A stretch of 64,000 bases of DNA from GCA-2686295 sp964402995 (GTDB taxonomy: Archaea; Nanobdellota; Nanobdellia; Woesearchaeales; GCA-2686295): positions 10,656 through 74,655 of the forward strand of contig CAYOEA010000009.1 in the NCBI GenBank assembly GCA_964402995.1. The letters are read 5' to 3'. The notes under the pieces were generated by a model. The model did no database searches. It worked only from the letters and a program-made list of their open reading frames with translations, and was not told where the DNA came from. Made by a program: the position numbers and the translations under genes. Positions 32,195 to 40,565 of the stretch are shown here, one piece after another; within the stretch, counting starts at the first letter, position 1; each line of letters begins with the position of its first letter.

Positions 32195-33478
32195 TTAATT
32201 TAGAAAAGTATTCTCTTCTGTTCTATCAGTTATTTCTCCACGTAAGTTTTCAGAAATATTTTCTTTAACATCAATTCCATTTGATAATAACCATGCTAAC
32301 TTTACAAAAGTTGTTTCTGGCGTCATATCGTGAAGATTGCCAAGTATTCCTAATGCAATATTAGTTCTTCCTTCCGAATAAACATTCATATTTACTCGAC
32401 CGCTTATACATTGCGATGCCATTACTACTGGAATTTTTGTGGTTAATTCTTTTATAACTTTCAAAATTTTTGCACTTTCTTTTGTATAATCATCAACCAC
32501 GGAATTTGGTAATTGTCCAAGGCCAGTTCCTTCTACGACTAATCCATCAAATCCTTTGTAAACTGTGAATTCTTCCGCATACATATTTGTATGTGCTTTT
32601 AATAAACCAACTTTTAAATCTTCTTTAAATAATTTTAATTTTAATTTTGCATCTGAAATTTTCCCTGAAAAATTACTTATCAAGTCAATTTTCTTTGTTT
32701 CAAAATTTACTCTTGCATAAGCTGAAGTATTAATTGGCAAAAATGCATTTCTTCTTGAAGTGTGCATTTTTCTAATCTTTGTTGCAGGCATAATTACACA
32801 ATTATTATCATCTGTTTTTTCATGCATACAAACTCCAACTCCTGCAAAGTCAGTATTTACTATGAATTCTGCAGCGCAAGTTAAATTCATTGCAGCATCA
32901 CTACTTCCTCTATCGGATGATCTTTGCGATCCTACAATTATTACTGGTAAATTTAATCCTTCTAAAATAAATGCAAGGGCAGCTGATGTATAATGAAGTG
33001 TGTCAGTTCCATGAGTTATGATTATTCCATCAACTCCTTTCTTTACTTCTTTTTCTACAGCTTTTGCAATGATATTATAATGTGCAAATCGCATATTCTC
33101 TGACATCATTTGCGCAACTAATTTTGAATCTATATTTGCAATTTCTTTTAATTCTGGAAATAAATTAATTAATTCACTTGGAGAAAATTTTGCAGTTACT
33201 CCTCCTGTTTCATAATCTACCTTTGAAGCTACAGTTCCTCCGCAGTGTAATATAGAAATTGTTTTCTTTTTTGAATCGACTTTAACATCTTTAATAGATA
33301 TTTTGTTTGACTTTGCTTTTTCTAAAACTTTAATTTCTTTTACTTTCTTTTTATCAATACCAATATTGTACCCACTTGAAAGCTTTAAATCCAAATATCC
33401 AACTTTATCTTCAGGCATTAAAATACCTTCAAACTCACCAGTTTTTAGAATAATCTTTACTTTATCTCCAAAGTTCAT
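32195..33478 (-). CDS. gatD: Glutamyl-tRNA(Gln) amidotransferase subunit D (asparaginase-like)
   Basis: 427 aa. An N-terminal SH3-like barrel (1-55) precedes an L-asparaginase-type amidase: LHCGGTVASKVDYETGG with nucleophile T82, THGTDTLHYTSAALAF with T158-D159, and a downstream GSQRSSDRGSSDAAMNL block. It releases ammonia from Gln for transfer by GatE. The N-terminal barrel separates it from a free asparaginase. It is first in the unit gatD-gatE-30081 gene. Confidence 0.95.
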   Translation of the reverse strand: MNFGDKVKIILKTGEFEGILMPEDKVGYLDLKLSSGYNIGIDKKKVKEIKVLEKAKSNKISIKDVKVDSKKKTISILHCGGTVASKVDYETGGVTAKFSPSELINLFPELKEIANIDSKLVAQMMSENMRFAHYNIIAKAVEKEVKKGVDGIIITHGTDTLHYTSAALAFILEGLNLPVIIVGSQRSSDRGSSDAAMNLTCAAEFIVNTDFAGVGVCMHEKTDDNNCVIMPATKIRKMHTSRRNAFLPINTSAYARVNFETKKIDLISNFSGKISDAKLKLKLFKEDLKVGLLKAHTNMYAEEFTVYKGFDGLVVEGTGLGQLPNSVVDDYTKESAKILKVIKELTTKIPVVMASQCISGRVNMNVYSEGRTNIALGILGNLHDMTPETTFVKLAWLLSNGIDVKENISENLRGEITDRTEENTFLN

Positions 33479-33538
33479 TGTTTTGATAAAGAATACCTGT
33501 TTAAAAAATTTTTGTAAAGAATTGATTTATTTCAAAAA

Positions 33539-34048
33539 TTATACTGTTTGAATTTTAGTTCTTGATTTACATATTTTAGCCCATGATTCTTGAAATAATT
33601 GACCTGCAATATGAAATTCTTTAGAAGAAGTCTTAAATTTCTCAACTAAATCAGATTTATTATTTAAACTAAGTTTTAATTCACCTTGTGCAGAAAGTTC
33701 TTTTCCTGTATAATGCATAAAAGAAGCCAAAGCATCATAAGATAAATTTCCAACATTATATGCTAATAATGATATATTATACTCAATAGTTAATATTTTA
33801 CTTCCAGTTTTAAAAACAGATAAGCTTTCTGCTGCAGAATAAATATGTTCTGAAGCTTGATAAAGTATAGATGATAATTCAAATCGTTCGTTTAACTCAT
33901 CATTTTTTGCTTGTTTTGATATATCATCAGCTAAAAATAAACTAAATTCTGCAATTTGATAAGTCGGAGTTACAAGTTTTTTAGCTAAAATAGAAATGCC
34001 TTTATTATAACCCAAAACCTGATTTGGGTGTTCTGAAAAAATCGCCAT
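33539..34048 (-). CDS. Hypothetical helical protein downstream of cdc48
   Basis: 169 aa, predicted all-helical, without signal peptide or membrane helix. It begins MAIFSEHPNQVLGYNKG. No recognised domain. The gene starts 20 bp after the cdc48 stop, so cotranscription is likely. It might be a cofactor of Cdc48, but only position suggests it. Confidence 0.58.
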   Translation of the reverse strand: MAIFSEHPNQVLGYNKGISILAKKLVTPTYQIAEFSLFLADDISKQAKNDELNERFELSSILYQASEHIYSAAESLSVFKTGSKILTIEYNISLLAYNVGNLSYDALASFMHYTGKELSAQGELKLSLNNKSDLVEKFKTSSKEFHIAGQLFQESWAKICKSRTKIQTV

Positions 34049-34068
34049 TTTAAAAATAAAAAATTAAA

Positions 34069-36606
34069 TTAACCGTAGTAAGCAGGTTTATCATTTTGCA
34101 TTTCTTTTGCTTTCGCACTTGAAAACTTATCTTTAAGACTTGCATATTCTGCTTCAATTTCCTTTGTCACTGAGGGTCTTACTTTATCAATGGCTTCTTC
34201 AAAATATTTCATAGAAATTGATTTTGATTTCATGTCATTTCTTAATGCTAAAATCCCTGCTTCTCTACATATTGATTGTATATCTGCTCCAACATAATTT
34301 TCTGTTTTTGCAACTAATGAAGAAATATCTACATCTGCTTCTAAAGGCATCTTTTTTGTATGAACTTCAAAGATTTTCTTTCTTGATGGCGCATCAGGCG
34401 CTGGAGTAAGTACAATTCTATCAAATCTTCCAGGTCTAAGAAGTGCAGTATCTAAAATATCAGGTCTATTTGTTGCAGCAATTATTACTACATCATTTAG
34501 TTCTTGTAATCCATCCATTTCAGTTAGTAATTGATTTACAACTCGCTCATTCACTTTTGAATCTGATCCAGCATTTCTTTTACTTGCCATCGCATCTATT
34601 TCATCAAAAAATATTATTGATGGTGAAGCTTGTCTTGCTTTTTCAAAAATCTTTCGAACAGCTTTTTCTGATTCTCCAACCCATTTACTTAATAATTCTG
34701 GACCTTTAACTAAAATAAAATTTGCTTCTGATTCATTTGCAATTGCTTTTGCCATCATAGTCTTTCCAGTTCCTGGAGCACCATAAATTAAAACTCCTCT
34801 TGGTGGTTTAATTCCAAGTTGCTTAAATGCAGATGGATTTTTTAATGGCCATTCTACTGCTTCAATTAATTCTTGTTTTACAGCTTCAAGTCCACCAATA
34901 TCATCCCATTTTACATTTGGAACTTCGATTAACACTTCTCTCATAGCACTTGGTCTTACTGATTTTAACGCATGTTTGAAATCATCAGCTGTTATTTTTA
35001 ATTTTTCAAGTACTTCTTGAGGAATTGACTCTTCTTCTAGATTTAAGTCAGGTAAAAGTCTTCTTAGAACTATCATTGCAGCTTCTTTTGCAAGAGCTGA
35101 TAAATCTGCACCTACAAATCCATGTGTAATATTTGCAATTTCAGATAATGAATCTTCTAATAATAAAGAGTCTAGTTTTGCTTTCTCAGCATTATCTAAA
35201 TGGTTCTTTTCAACACCAGTCATAATTGGTTCAAATTTCTTTGGATCAATTTCATCTAATTTTTTCAAAGCACCATTAAGAACTTCTTCTTGTTTCCCAA
35301 GATTTTTTCTCTTTGGTTCTGAAGGATTAGTTTGTGCTTCTAACTCTTTGAGATCATATTTAATTCTGTTTAAGTCTTTTTTAACTAATAATTTTGTATT
35401 ATTCAAATTATATTCAGGAGTAATTGGCATATTTCTTGTATGAATTTTCATAATTGATAATCTGCCTTCTTTTTGTGGAACTCCAATTTCTAATTCTCTA
35501 TCAAATCTTCCTGGTCTTCTAAGAGCAGGATCTAGTGAGTTTGGAATATTTGTTGCTGCAATTACTACTACTTTTCCTCGACTTTTTAGTCCGTCCATTA
35601 AAGCAAGCATTTGTGCTACAACTCTTCTTTCAACTTCTCCTTTACTCTCTTCTCTCTTTGAAGCAATTGCATCAATTTCATCAATGAAAATTATACTTGG
35701 CGCATTCTTTTCTGCTTCGTCAAATTTCTTTCGAAGATTTTCTTCACTCTGACCATAATATTTACTCATAATTTCAGGTCCATTAATTACTGAGAAGTTT
35801 GCATTTGTTTCATTTGCTACTGCTTTTGCAAGTAATGTTTTTCCTGTTCCTGGAGGTCCATGTAATAAAACTCCTTTTGGAGGTTCAATTCCAAGTCTTT
35901 CAAAAACTTCAGGATGCTTCAAAGGAAGTTCTACCATTTCTCTAACTTTTTTAATCTCAGAATCTAATCCACCAACATCTTCATAAGAAATATCTAATAA
36001 TGACTCATCATCACTTGATTCTTGTGCTTCAGGATTATATTCTATAATTGTATGTTCTGTTATTAATACAGGTTGCTTTGGTTGTGCATCAACCACTAAG
36101 AATTTTATATCTCCAAGACCAAATCCAGCCATAGTTTCTCCAAGCATTGAAAAAACATCGTCATACATTGGATTTCCAACCATGGTATTTCTTCGTCTTT
36201 TTGTTCCACCAAGTGAAACAATATCGCCTTTCACTATTGCTCGACCTAATAATCCTTGTTTGAATACTTCTGCGCTTGCTTTTATTACAACACCTTTTCT
36301 TGCAGGTGCAATTATGATCTTTTTAGCTTCTTTTACATCAGCTTTTCTTATTTCGACATGTTCTCCAATAGTTGTTTTTCCATTTCGTCTAACTAAGCCA
36401 TCCATTCGAATTATATTTAATCCAATATCTCCTGGTAATGATCTGTCGGTTATGGCTACAGTTGTTCGTTCACCCTTAATCTCAACAATATTTCCAGGTC
36501 TAATATCTAAATCCCTCATAAATGAAGTATCTATTCTAACGATTCCTTTGTTGACATCTTCTTGAATTGCTTCTGCGACTTTTAATTTAACAACCAGTTT
36601 GTTCAC
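34069..36606 (-). CDS. cdc48: Cdc48/VCP-type AAA+ ATPase with an insertion in D1
   Basis: About 845 aa. An N-terminal double-psi barrel/CDC48 domain (1-190) is followed by two AAA modules: D1 with GPPGTGKTLLAKAVANET and FIDEIDAIA, D2 with GAPGTGKTMMAKAIANES and FFDEIDAMA. It unfolds protein substrates for degradation or disassembly. Between IHTRNMP and the usual LSEIANITHGFVGADL of D1 there is an extra charged, helical stretch of about 85 aa (around residues 396-480). The start is uncertain: GTG 36606 or TTG 36615. Confidence 0.94.
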   Translation of the reverse strand: MNKLVVKLKVAEAIQEDVNKGIVRIDTSFMRDLDIRPGNIVEIKGERTTVAITDRSLPGDIGLNIIRMDGLVRRNGKTTIGEHVEIRKADVKEAKKIIIAPARKGVVIKASAEVFKQGLLGRAIVKGDIVSLGGTKRRRNTMVGNPMYDDVFSMLGETMAGFGLGDIKFLVVDAQPKQPVLITEHTIIEYNPEAQESSDDESLLDISYEDVGGLDSEIKKVREMVELPLKHPEVFERLGIEPPKGVLLHGPPGTGKTLLAKAVANETNANFSVINGPEIMSKYYGQSEENLRKKFDEAEKNAPSIIFIDEIDAIASKREESKGEVERRVVAQMLALMDGLKSRGKVVVIAATNIPNSLDPALRRPGRFDRELEIGVPQKEGRLSIMKIHTRNMPITPEYNLNNTKLLVKKDLNRIKYDLKELEAQTNPSEPKRKNLGKQEEVLNGALKKLDEIDPKKFEPIMTGVEKNHLDNAEKAKLDSLLLEDSLSEIANITHGFVGADLSALAKEAAMIVLRRLLPDLNLEEESIPQEVLEKLKITADDFKHALKSVRPSAMREVLIEVPNVKWDDIGGLEAVKQELIEAVEWPLKNPSAFKQLGIKPPRGVLIYGAPGTGKTMMAKAIANESEANFILVKGPELLSKWVGESEKAVRKIFEKARQASPSIIFFDEIDAMASKRNAGSDSKVNERVVNQLLTEMDGLQELNDVVIIAATNRPDILDTALLRPGRFDRIVLTPAPDAPSRKKIFEVHTKKMPLEADVDISSLVAKTENYVGADIQSICREAGILALRNDMKSKSISMKYFEEAIDKVRPSVTKEIEAEYASLKDKFSSAKAKEMQNDKPAYYG

Positions 36607-36681
36607 CTCGAACAATATTTATATCATAATTTTAGTAATTTAAAAAAAATAATTTAGAAGAAAAAAATTAAACTAAAAGTT

Positions 36682-37080
36682 TTACTTAACTTTTGGCATA
36701 GGTATTGGTGCAGGAAGATTTACATCTCTTGAAAGCACAACAGATTGTACATTACATCTACTTAATATTTGATTCATTAAAGAAGTTGTAAATGTGCCTG
36801 TAAGCTTTTTATCCTTATTCCAAGTATCTATAGTTTCAGTTACAACTTTTGCATCTGCTACAAATAGAATTTCACCATCAAGGTCAATTGTTCCTACTCC
36901 AGGTTCATACTTTACTGAATAGGTAAATTCGAATTTCATTGCAGATCTTTTTGCATCAACTGCAAGCTTTGCTTCTGAAATGTTTTTGATTAAAACATTG
37001 TTCTTCACATCAACTTTGCCTTTCATTGGCTTGTTTTTCTGAACACACATTTTTATAAAATTGAAGTTTACTATAGTCAT
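36682..37080 (-). CDS. Conserved-looking small protein, unknown function
   Basis: 132 aa from ATG 37080, chosen over the upstream TTG 37098 because AGGTGGT lies 4-10 bases before it. Mostly beta-strand in character (MKFEFTYSVKYEPGVGTIDL, EILFVADAK), with no signal peptide or membrane helix, ending in a proline-rich tail (LPAPIPMPKVK). I cannot name a family. Divergent from the trpB leader, so the two promoters share the 37081-37160 region. Confidence 0.62.
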   Translation of the reverse strand: MTIVNFNFIKMCVQKNKPMKGKVDVKNNVLIKNISEAKLAVDAKRSAMKFEFTYSVKYEPGVGTIDLDGEILFVADAKVVTETIDTWNKDKKLTGTFTTSLMNQILSRCNVQSVVLSRDVNLPAPIPMPKVK

Positions 37081-37157
37081 AATACCACCTGTCAACAAAG
37101 ATAGAGATTTTATTTATAAAGTTTTGTGTACTCTTCCACCATAAAAATTTCAAAATA

Positions 37158-37166
37158 TTTATATAA
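37158..37166 (+). promoter_or_regulatory. trpB: TATA box of the trpB leader (promoter 1)
   Basis: TTTATATAA centred at 37162, about 26 bp before the ATG at 37188. A second TATA-like box, TATATAAAA (37283-37291), lies just after the second 19-bp repeat and would start transcription near 37313. Confidence 0.55.
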
Positions 37167-37187
37167 GAAATATGCTTTCTTTTGTCT

Positions 37188-37220
37188 ATGAACATAAAAA
37201 GTGATTACGCGTGGCTTTAA
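37188..37220 (+). CDS. Possible 10-aa leader peptide with a Trp codon
   Basis: ATG 37188 lies at the predicted start of transcription and opens MNIKSDYAWL-stop. The second 19-bp repeat also encodes DYAWL-stop in its own frame. A Trp codon next to the stop, upstream of trpB and trpS, is what a tryptophan-sensing leader peptide would look like, but the frame is too short to prove coding; the repeat may instead be a protein-binding site. Confidence 0.3.
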   Translation: MNIKSDYAWL

Positions 37221-37280
37221 CTTTCTTTTCTTAATAGATTTCTCTATATTAAATTTAATTGGTGATTACGCGTGGCTTTA
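37201..37280 (+). repeat. Exact 19-bp direct repeat in the trpB leader
   Basis: GTGATTACGCGTGGCTTTA at 37201-37219 and again at 37262-37280, 61 bp apart, in a very AT-rich leader. Copy 1 lies just inside the start of promoter 1, copy 2 directly before the second TATA box. The 356-bp gap up to trpB also contains a TAGTCT...AGACTA hairpin (37372-37392). Confidence 0.85.
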
Positions 37281-37436
37281 GCTATATAAAATTTAATCTC
37301 ATCAACTTATGTCATCTTATATTTAGAGTTTCTAATGGATTATGGCACCTGACTTCCAAAATTCTAGTTTGTAGTCTATTAACCAAAGACTATTGATCAA
37401 AATAATTCAAAAAACTAAATTCGGAGGTGGATTACT

Positions 37437-38678
37437 ATGTCCATTGAAACTAAAAATAAAATAAATACAATTAATAAAATTAATCAAACACAACAAACAT
37501 ACAACTACCCAAATTCAGAAGGTTTTTTTGGAGAGTTTGGAGGGAGTTTTATTCCGCCACAGCTCTCGCCTTTATTAGATGAACTTGCACAAGAATTCGA
37601 AGATGCAAAGAATGATGAAGATTTCATAATTGAATATGTCAGTCTTCTAAAGGATTTTATTGGTCGACCATCACCACTTTATCTTGCAAGTAATTTAAGC
37701 AAAGAAGTTGGTTGTAAAGTTTATCTTAAACGTGAGGATTTAAACCATACTGGGGCTCATAAAATCAATAACACTATTGGTCAAGCTCTTCTTGCAAAAC
37801 GTATGGGAAAAAAGAAAATCATAGCAGAAACTGGAGCAGGTCAACATGGAGTTGCAACTGCTACAGCAGCTGCTCTTCTTGGCATGGAATGTGAAATTTT
37901 CATGGGCGAGATTGATGTAAAAAAACAAGCAGTTAATCTTGCTAGAATGCAAATTCTTGGTGCAAAAGTCAACATTGTAAGTTCTGGAGGAAGATGTCTT
38001 AAAGATGCAGTTGATCAAGCCTTAAGTTTTTACATTCAAAATCCTGACGTATTTTATTTGCTTGGATCAGTTGTTGGACCAAAACCTTATCCTGAAATGG
38101 TTCGTTTTTTCCAAAAAATAATTGGAAAAGAAGCTAGAAAACAAATTTTAGAGAAAGAAGGAAAACTCCCAACTCATCTGATTGCTTGTGTTGGTGGTGG
38201 CAGTAATGCTATTGGTTTATTCTTTGATTTCATAAAAGACTCAAGCACTAAATTAATAGCAGTTGAACCTAGCGGTAAAAATTTTAAGCCTGGAAATCAT
38301 GCAGCAACATTAACTCTTGGATCGACAGGTACAATCCATGGTTTTAGATGCACTCTTCTCCAAGACAAAGAAGGAAATCCCCTTCCTGTTCATTCGATTG
38401 CTTCAGGTTTAGATTATCCTGGTGTTGGTCCAGAGCATTGCCTTCTAAAAGAACTTGGCAGACTTGATGTTTTAACTGTCAGCGACAAAGAAGCTTTAGA
38501 TGCATTTTACAAACTTAGTCAAATTGAAGGAATAACTCCTGCTCTTGAAAGTAGCCATGCTATTGCAGGACTTTTCAAGCTTGAAAATTTAGATAAAGAT
38601 TCAATTATCATTCTTAATTTGTCGGGTCGAGGAGATAAAGATGTTGAATTTGTAGCTGCATTAAACAAAACACAATAA
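37437..38678 (+). CDS. trpB: Tryptophan synthase beta subunit
   Basis: 413 aa. GFFGEFGGSFIP, LKREDLNHTGAHKINN with the PLP lysine K109, AETGAGQHGVATA with the catalytic Glu, and the phosphate-binding GGGSNAIG are all present. It joins indole and serine to tryptophan with PLP. No trpA or other trp gene is in the window, so it may work on free indole. GGAGGTG stands before the ATG at the end of a 240-base leader with an exact 19-bp repeat. trpS follows by 60 bp. Confidence 0.96.
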   Translation: MSIETKNKINTINKINQTQQTYNYPNSEGFFGEFGGSFIPPQLSPLLDELAQEFEDAKNDEDFIIEYVSLLKDFIGRPSPLYLASNLSKEVGCKVYLKREDLNHTGAHKINNTIGQALLAKRMGKKKIIAETGAGQHGVATATAAALLGMECEIFMGEIDVKKQAVNLARMQILGAKVNIVSSGGRCLKDAVDQALSFYIQNPDVFYLLGSVVGPKPYPEMVRFFQKIIGKEARKQILEKEGKLPTHLIACVGGGSNAIGLFFDFIKDSSTKLIAVEPSGKNFKPGNHAATLTLGSTGTIHGFRCTLLQDKEGNPLPVHSIASGLDYPGVGPEHCLLKELGRLDVLTVSDKEALDAFYKLSQIEGITPALESSHAIAGLFKLENLDKDSIIILNLSGRGDKDVEFVAALNKTQ

Positions 38679-38690
38679 TTTATTTTTTTA

Positions 38691-38702
38691 GGGGTTTTCC
38701 CC
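38691..38702. terminator. Small GC hairpin between trpB and trpS
   Basis: GGGG-TTTT-CCCC flanked by T-rich and A-rich arms (TTTTTT...AAAAA) that extend the stem. It could weaken read-through into trpS or stabilise the trpB end. Confidence 0.4.
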
Positions 38703-38738
38703 AAAAAGTTTAATAAGAATAAATATTTAGGTGATAAA

Positions 38739-39827
38739 ATGGTAAAAATTATTGATCCTTACGGATCAGAACTAGTAGAAGATTATACTAAAGTAATCAA
38801 AGATTTTGGTTTAGATACTTTTGATAAAACAAAGTTTCCAAATCCAAACAAAGCTATGCGAAGAGGAGTTGTTTTTGCAGGTAGAGGGTTAGATGTTATT
38901 TCAAAATGTATTAAAGAAAAAAAACCCTTTTATGCTCTTAGCGGTATTATGCCAACCAATGATACTATTCATCTTGGAACTAAATTAGTTGTTGAGAATC
39001 TTAGATACTTTCAAGAACAAGGTGCAAAAGTTTACATCTTAGTTGCAGACTTAGAAGCACTTGCAGCACGTGGAGTCTCACTTGAAGAAGGAAAACGTAG
39101 AGCTATGGAATTTCACATCCCTGCGTATATTGCTCTTGGTCTTGATCCTAAAAAAACAATATTCTATTTTCAATCTGAAAACAAGGATGTTATTCACTTT
39201 GCTTATCAAGCTTCAAGAAAAATTACTCTTAATGAATTCAAAGCAGTTTATGGAAATGCTGATCCAGGTAGAATTATGAGCGCTGTAACTCAAGTTGGAG
39301 ATATTTTATTTCCTCAAATGATTGAGCGTATGCCTGGAATTATCCCTGTTGGTATTGATCAAGAACCTCATATCCGTCTTTCGAGAGATGTTGTTAATCG
39401 TATGAAGAAACTTAAATTTTTCCCACCATGTTCATTATATCATAAATTCACACCCTCGCTTAATGGCAATGTTAAGATGTCAAAATCTAAACCTGAGTCT
39501 TGCATCAATATTCCTGAAGATATTGCAAAAGTCAAAAAGAAAATTATGCGTGCTCTTAGCGGTGGTCGTGAAACTCTTGAAGAACATAGAAAACTTGGAG
39601 CAATTGTTGAGAATGACATGTCTTTTGAATTATTAAAACAACATTTTTTAGGAGATGATGCCGAACTTGACAAAATCTACGAGGAATATAGTAAAGGTAG
39701 AATGCTTTCTGGCGAAATCAAAAAATTCACTGCAGAAAAAGCTGCAGAATTCATGGAAGACTTTGATAAAAAATTAAATGAAGCTAGAAAAATTGTTCAT
39801 ACACTTAATTTTGTGAAATTTAAATAA
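38739..39827 (+). CDS. trpS: Tryptophanyl-tRNA synthetase (archaeal/eukaryotic type)
   Basis: 362 aa class I synthetase. The HIGH-like motif is DTIHLGTK and the KMSKS motif is KMSKSKP; GADLEALAARG-like and RIMSAVTQVGDILFPQ regions match archaeal TrpRS. It charges tRNA-Trp. Gene order trpB-trpS places tryptophan supply and use in one unit. TTAGGTGATAAA provides the ribosome binding site; the weak hairpin upstream may give it some independence. Confidence 0.95.
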   Translation: MVKIIDPYGSELVEDYTKVIKDFGLDTFDKTKFPNPNKAMRRGVVFAGRGLDVISKCIKEKKPFYALSGIMPTNDTIHLGTKLVVENLRYFQEQGAKVYILVADLEALAARGVSLEEGKRRAMEFHIPAYIALGLDPKKTIFYFQSENKDVIHFAYQASRKITLNEFKAVYGNADPGRIMSAVTQVGDILFPQMIERMPGIIPVGIDQEPHIRLSRDVVNRMKKLKFFPPCSLYHKFTPSLNGNVKMSKSKPESCINIPEDIAKVKKKIMRALSGGRETLEEHRKLGAIVENDMSFELLKQHFLGDDAELDKIYEEYSKGRMLSGEIKKFTAEKAAEFMEDFDKKLNEARKIVHTLNFVKFK

Positions 39828-39892
39828 TAGTAATAATTTCAAAAATTTTTTATACTACTAAACTAAATTATAATTTATCGAGGTGATTATAT

Positions 39893-40159
39893 ATGTTTAA
39901 AGTTGCACCATTACAAAGTAATTTCATGCTTGTAGCAATGTTTGGTTTCTTAATTACGGCTTATTACACTACACATCCTATTTTCAAATCTTGGGCGTGG
40001 TCTTTTATGATAATATTCATAATTATGTTTATTGCGAGTATGATCAGCATGTCTAATGCTCCACTTACGCCAGAACACTTAGATAATTTGGCAATTCATG
40101 ACAAAGATCATTTTAAGAAACGTAAAAAAGCTAAAACCAAAACTAAAGCTAAAAAATAA
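39893..40159 (+). CDS. Small two-TM membrane protein
   Basis: 88 aa. Two hydrophobic helices (about 10-28 and 34-54) are followed by a short loop and a Lys-rich tail (KKRKKAKTKTKAKK) that would face the cytoplasm and could touch nucleic acid or acidic lipid. TCGAGGTGATTATAT precedes the ATG. No family recognised. The 3' end converges on the 101-aa gene. Confidence 0.68.
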   Translation: MFKVAPLQSNFMLVAMFGFLITAYYTTHPIFKSWAWSFMIIFIIMFIASMISMSNAPLTPEHLDNLAIHDKDHFKKRKKAKTKTKAKK

Positions 40160-40177
40160 ATTTAAAAATTTTTTTAT

Positions 40178-40483
40178 TTATTTATTTGAATACATTTCAT
40201 CAAACTTATTTTTCGCTTTTGCTTCTTTCCAATAAACAGAATGACTTGCTCTTTTTTCAAATAATGAAATTGCTAGATTAATTATATCAGATTGATATTC
40301 TTTTAGATTCTTATCAGAAAAAAGTTTTTTTGCATCATCTATACATTCTTTCATTAAAATTAAATTCTCATTTCTACACTCACTTTCAGTCTTATTTTCT
40401 TCTTCATCTGAAAGATAAATTTCTTCCCATCGAGGATAAGTGCTGTTCTCAAGTGTTCTTGGAAATGATTTTGAAAAAGCCAT
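40178..40483 (-). CDS. Hypothetical small acidic protein
   Basis: 101 aa, charged and helical, with no membrane segment. It starts MAFSKSFPRTLENSTYPRWE. No domain recognised. It is convergent with the two-TM protein gene and lies after the MFS gene, which is on the same strand further right. Confidence 0.5.
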   Translation of the reverse strand: MAFSKSFPRTLENSTYPRWEEIYLSDEEENKTESECRNENLILMKECIDDAKKLFSDKNLKEYQSDIINLAISLFEKRASHSVYWKEAKAKNKFDEMYSNK

Positions 40484-40565
40484 AATACATTCTTATTTCC
40501 CAGATTTATAAAGCTTTTTCAAAAATTTCAATAGAATTTCTGGAAAAGTCCCATGAATATTAGAT

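Noticed and set aside
37201..37280. Start of a CRISPR array
   Set aside because: Only two repeat copies with no third unit, no cas genes, and a position inside a promoter leader.
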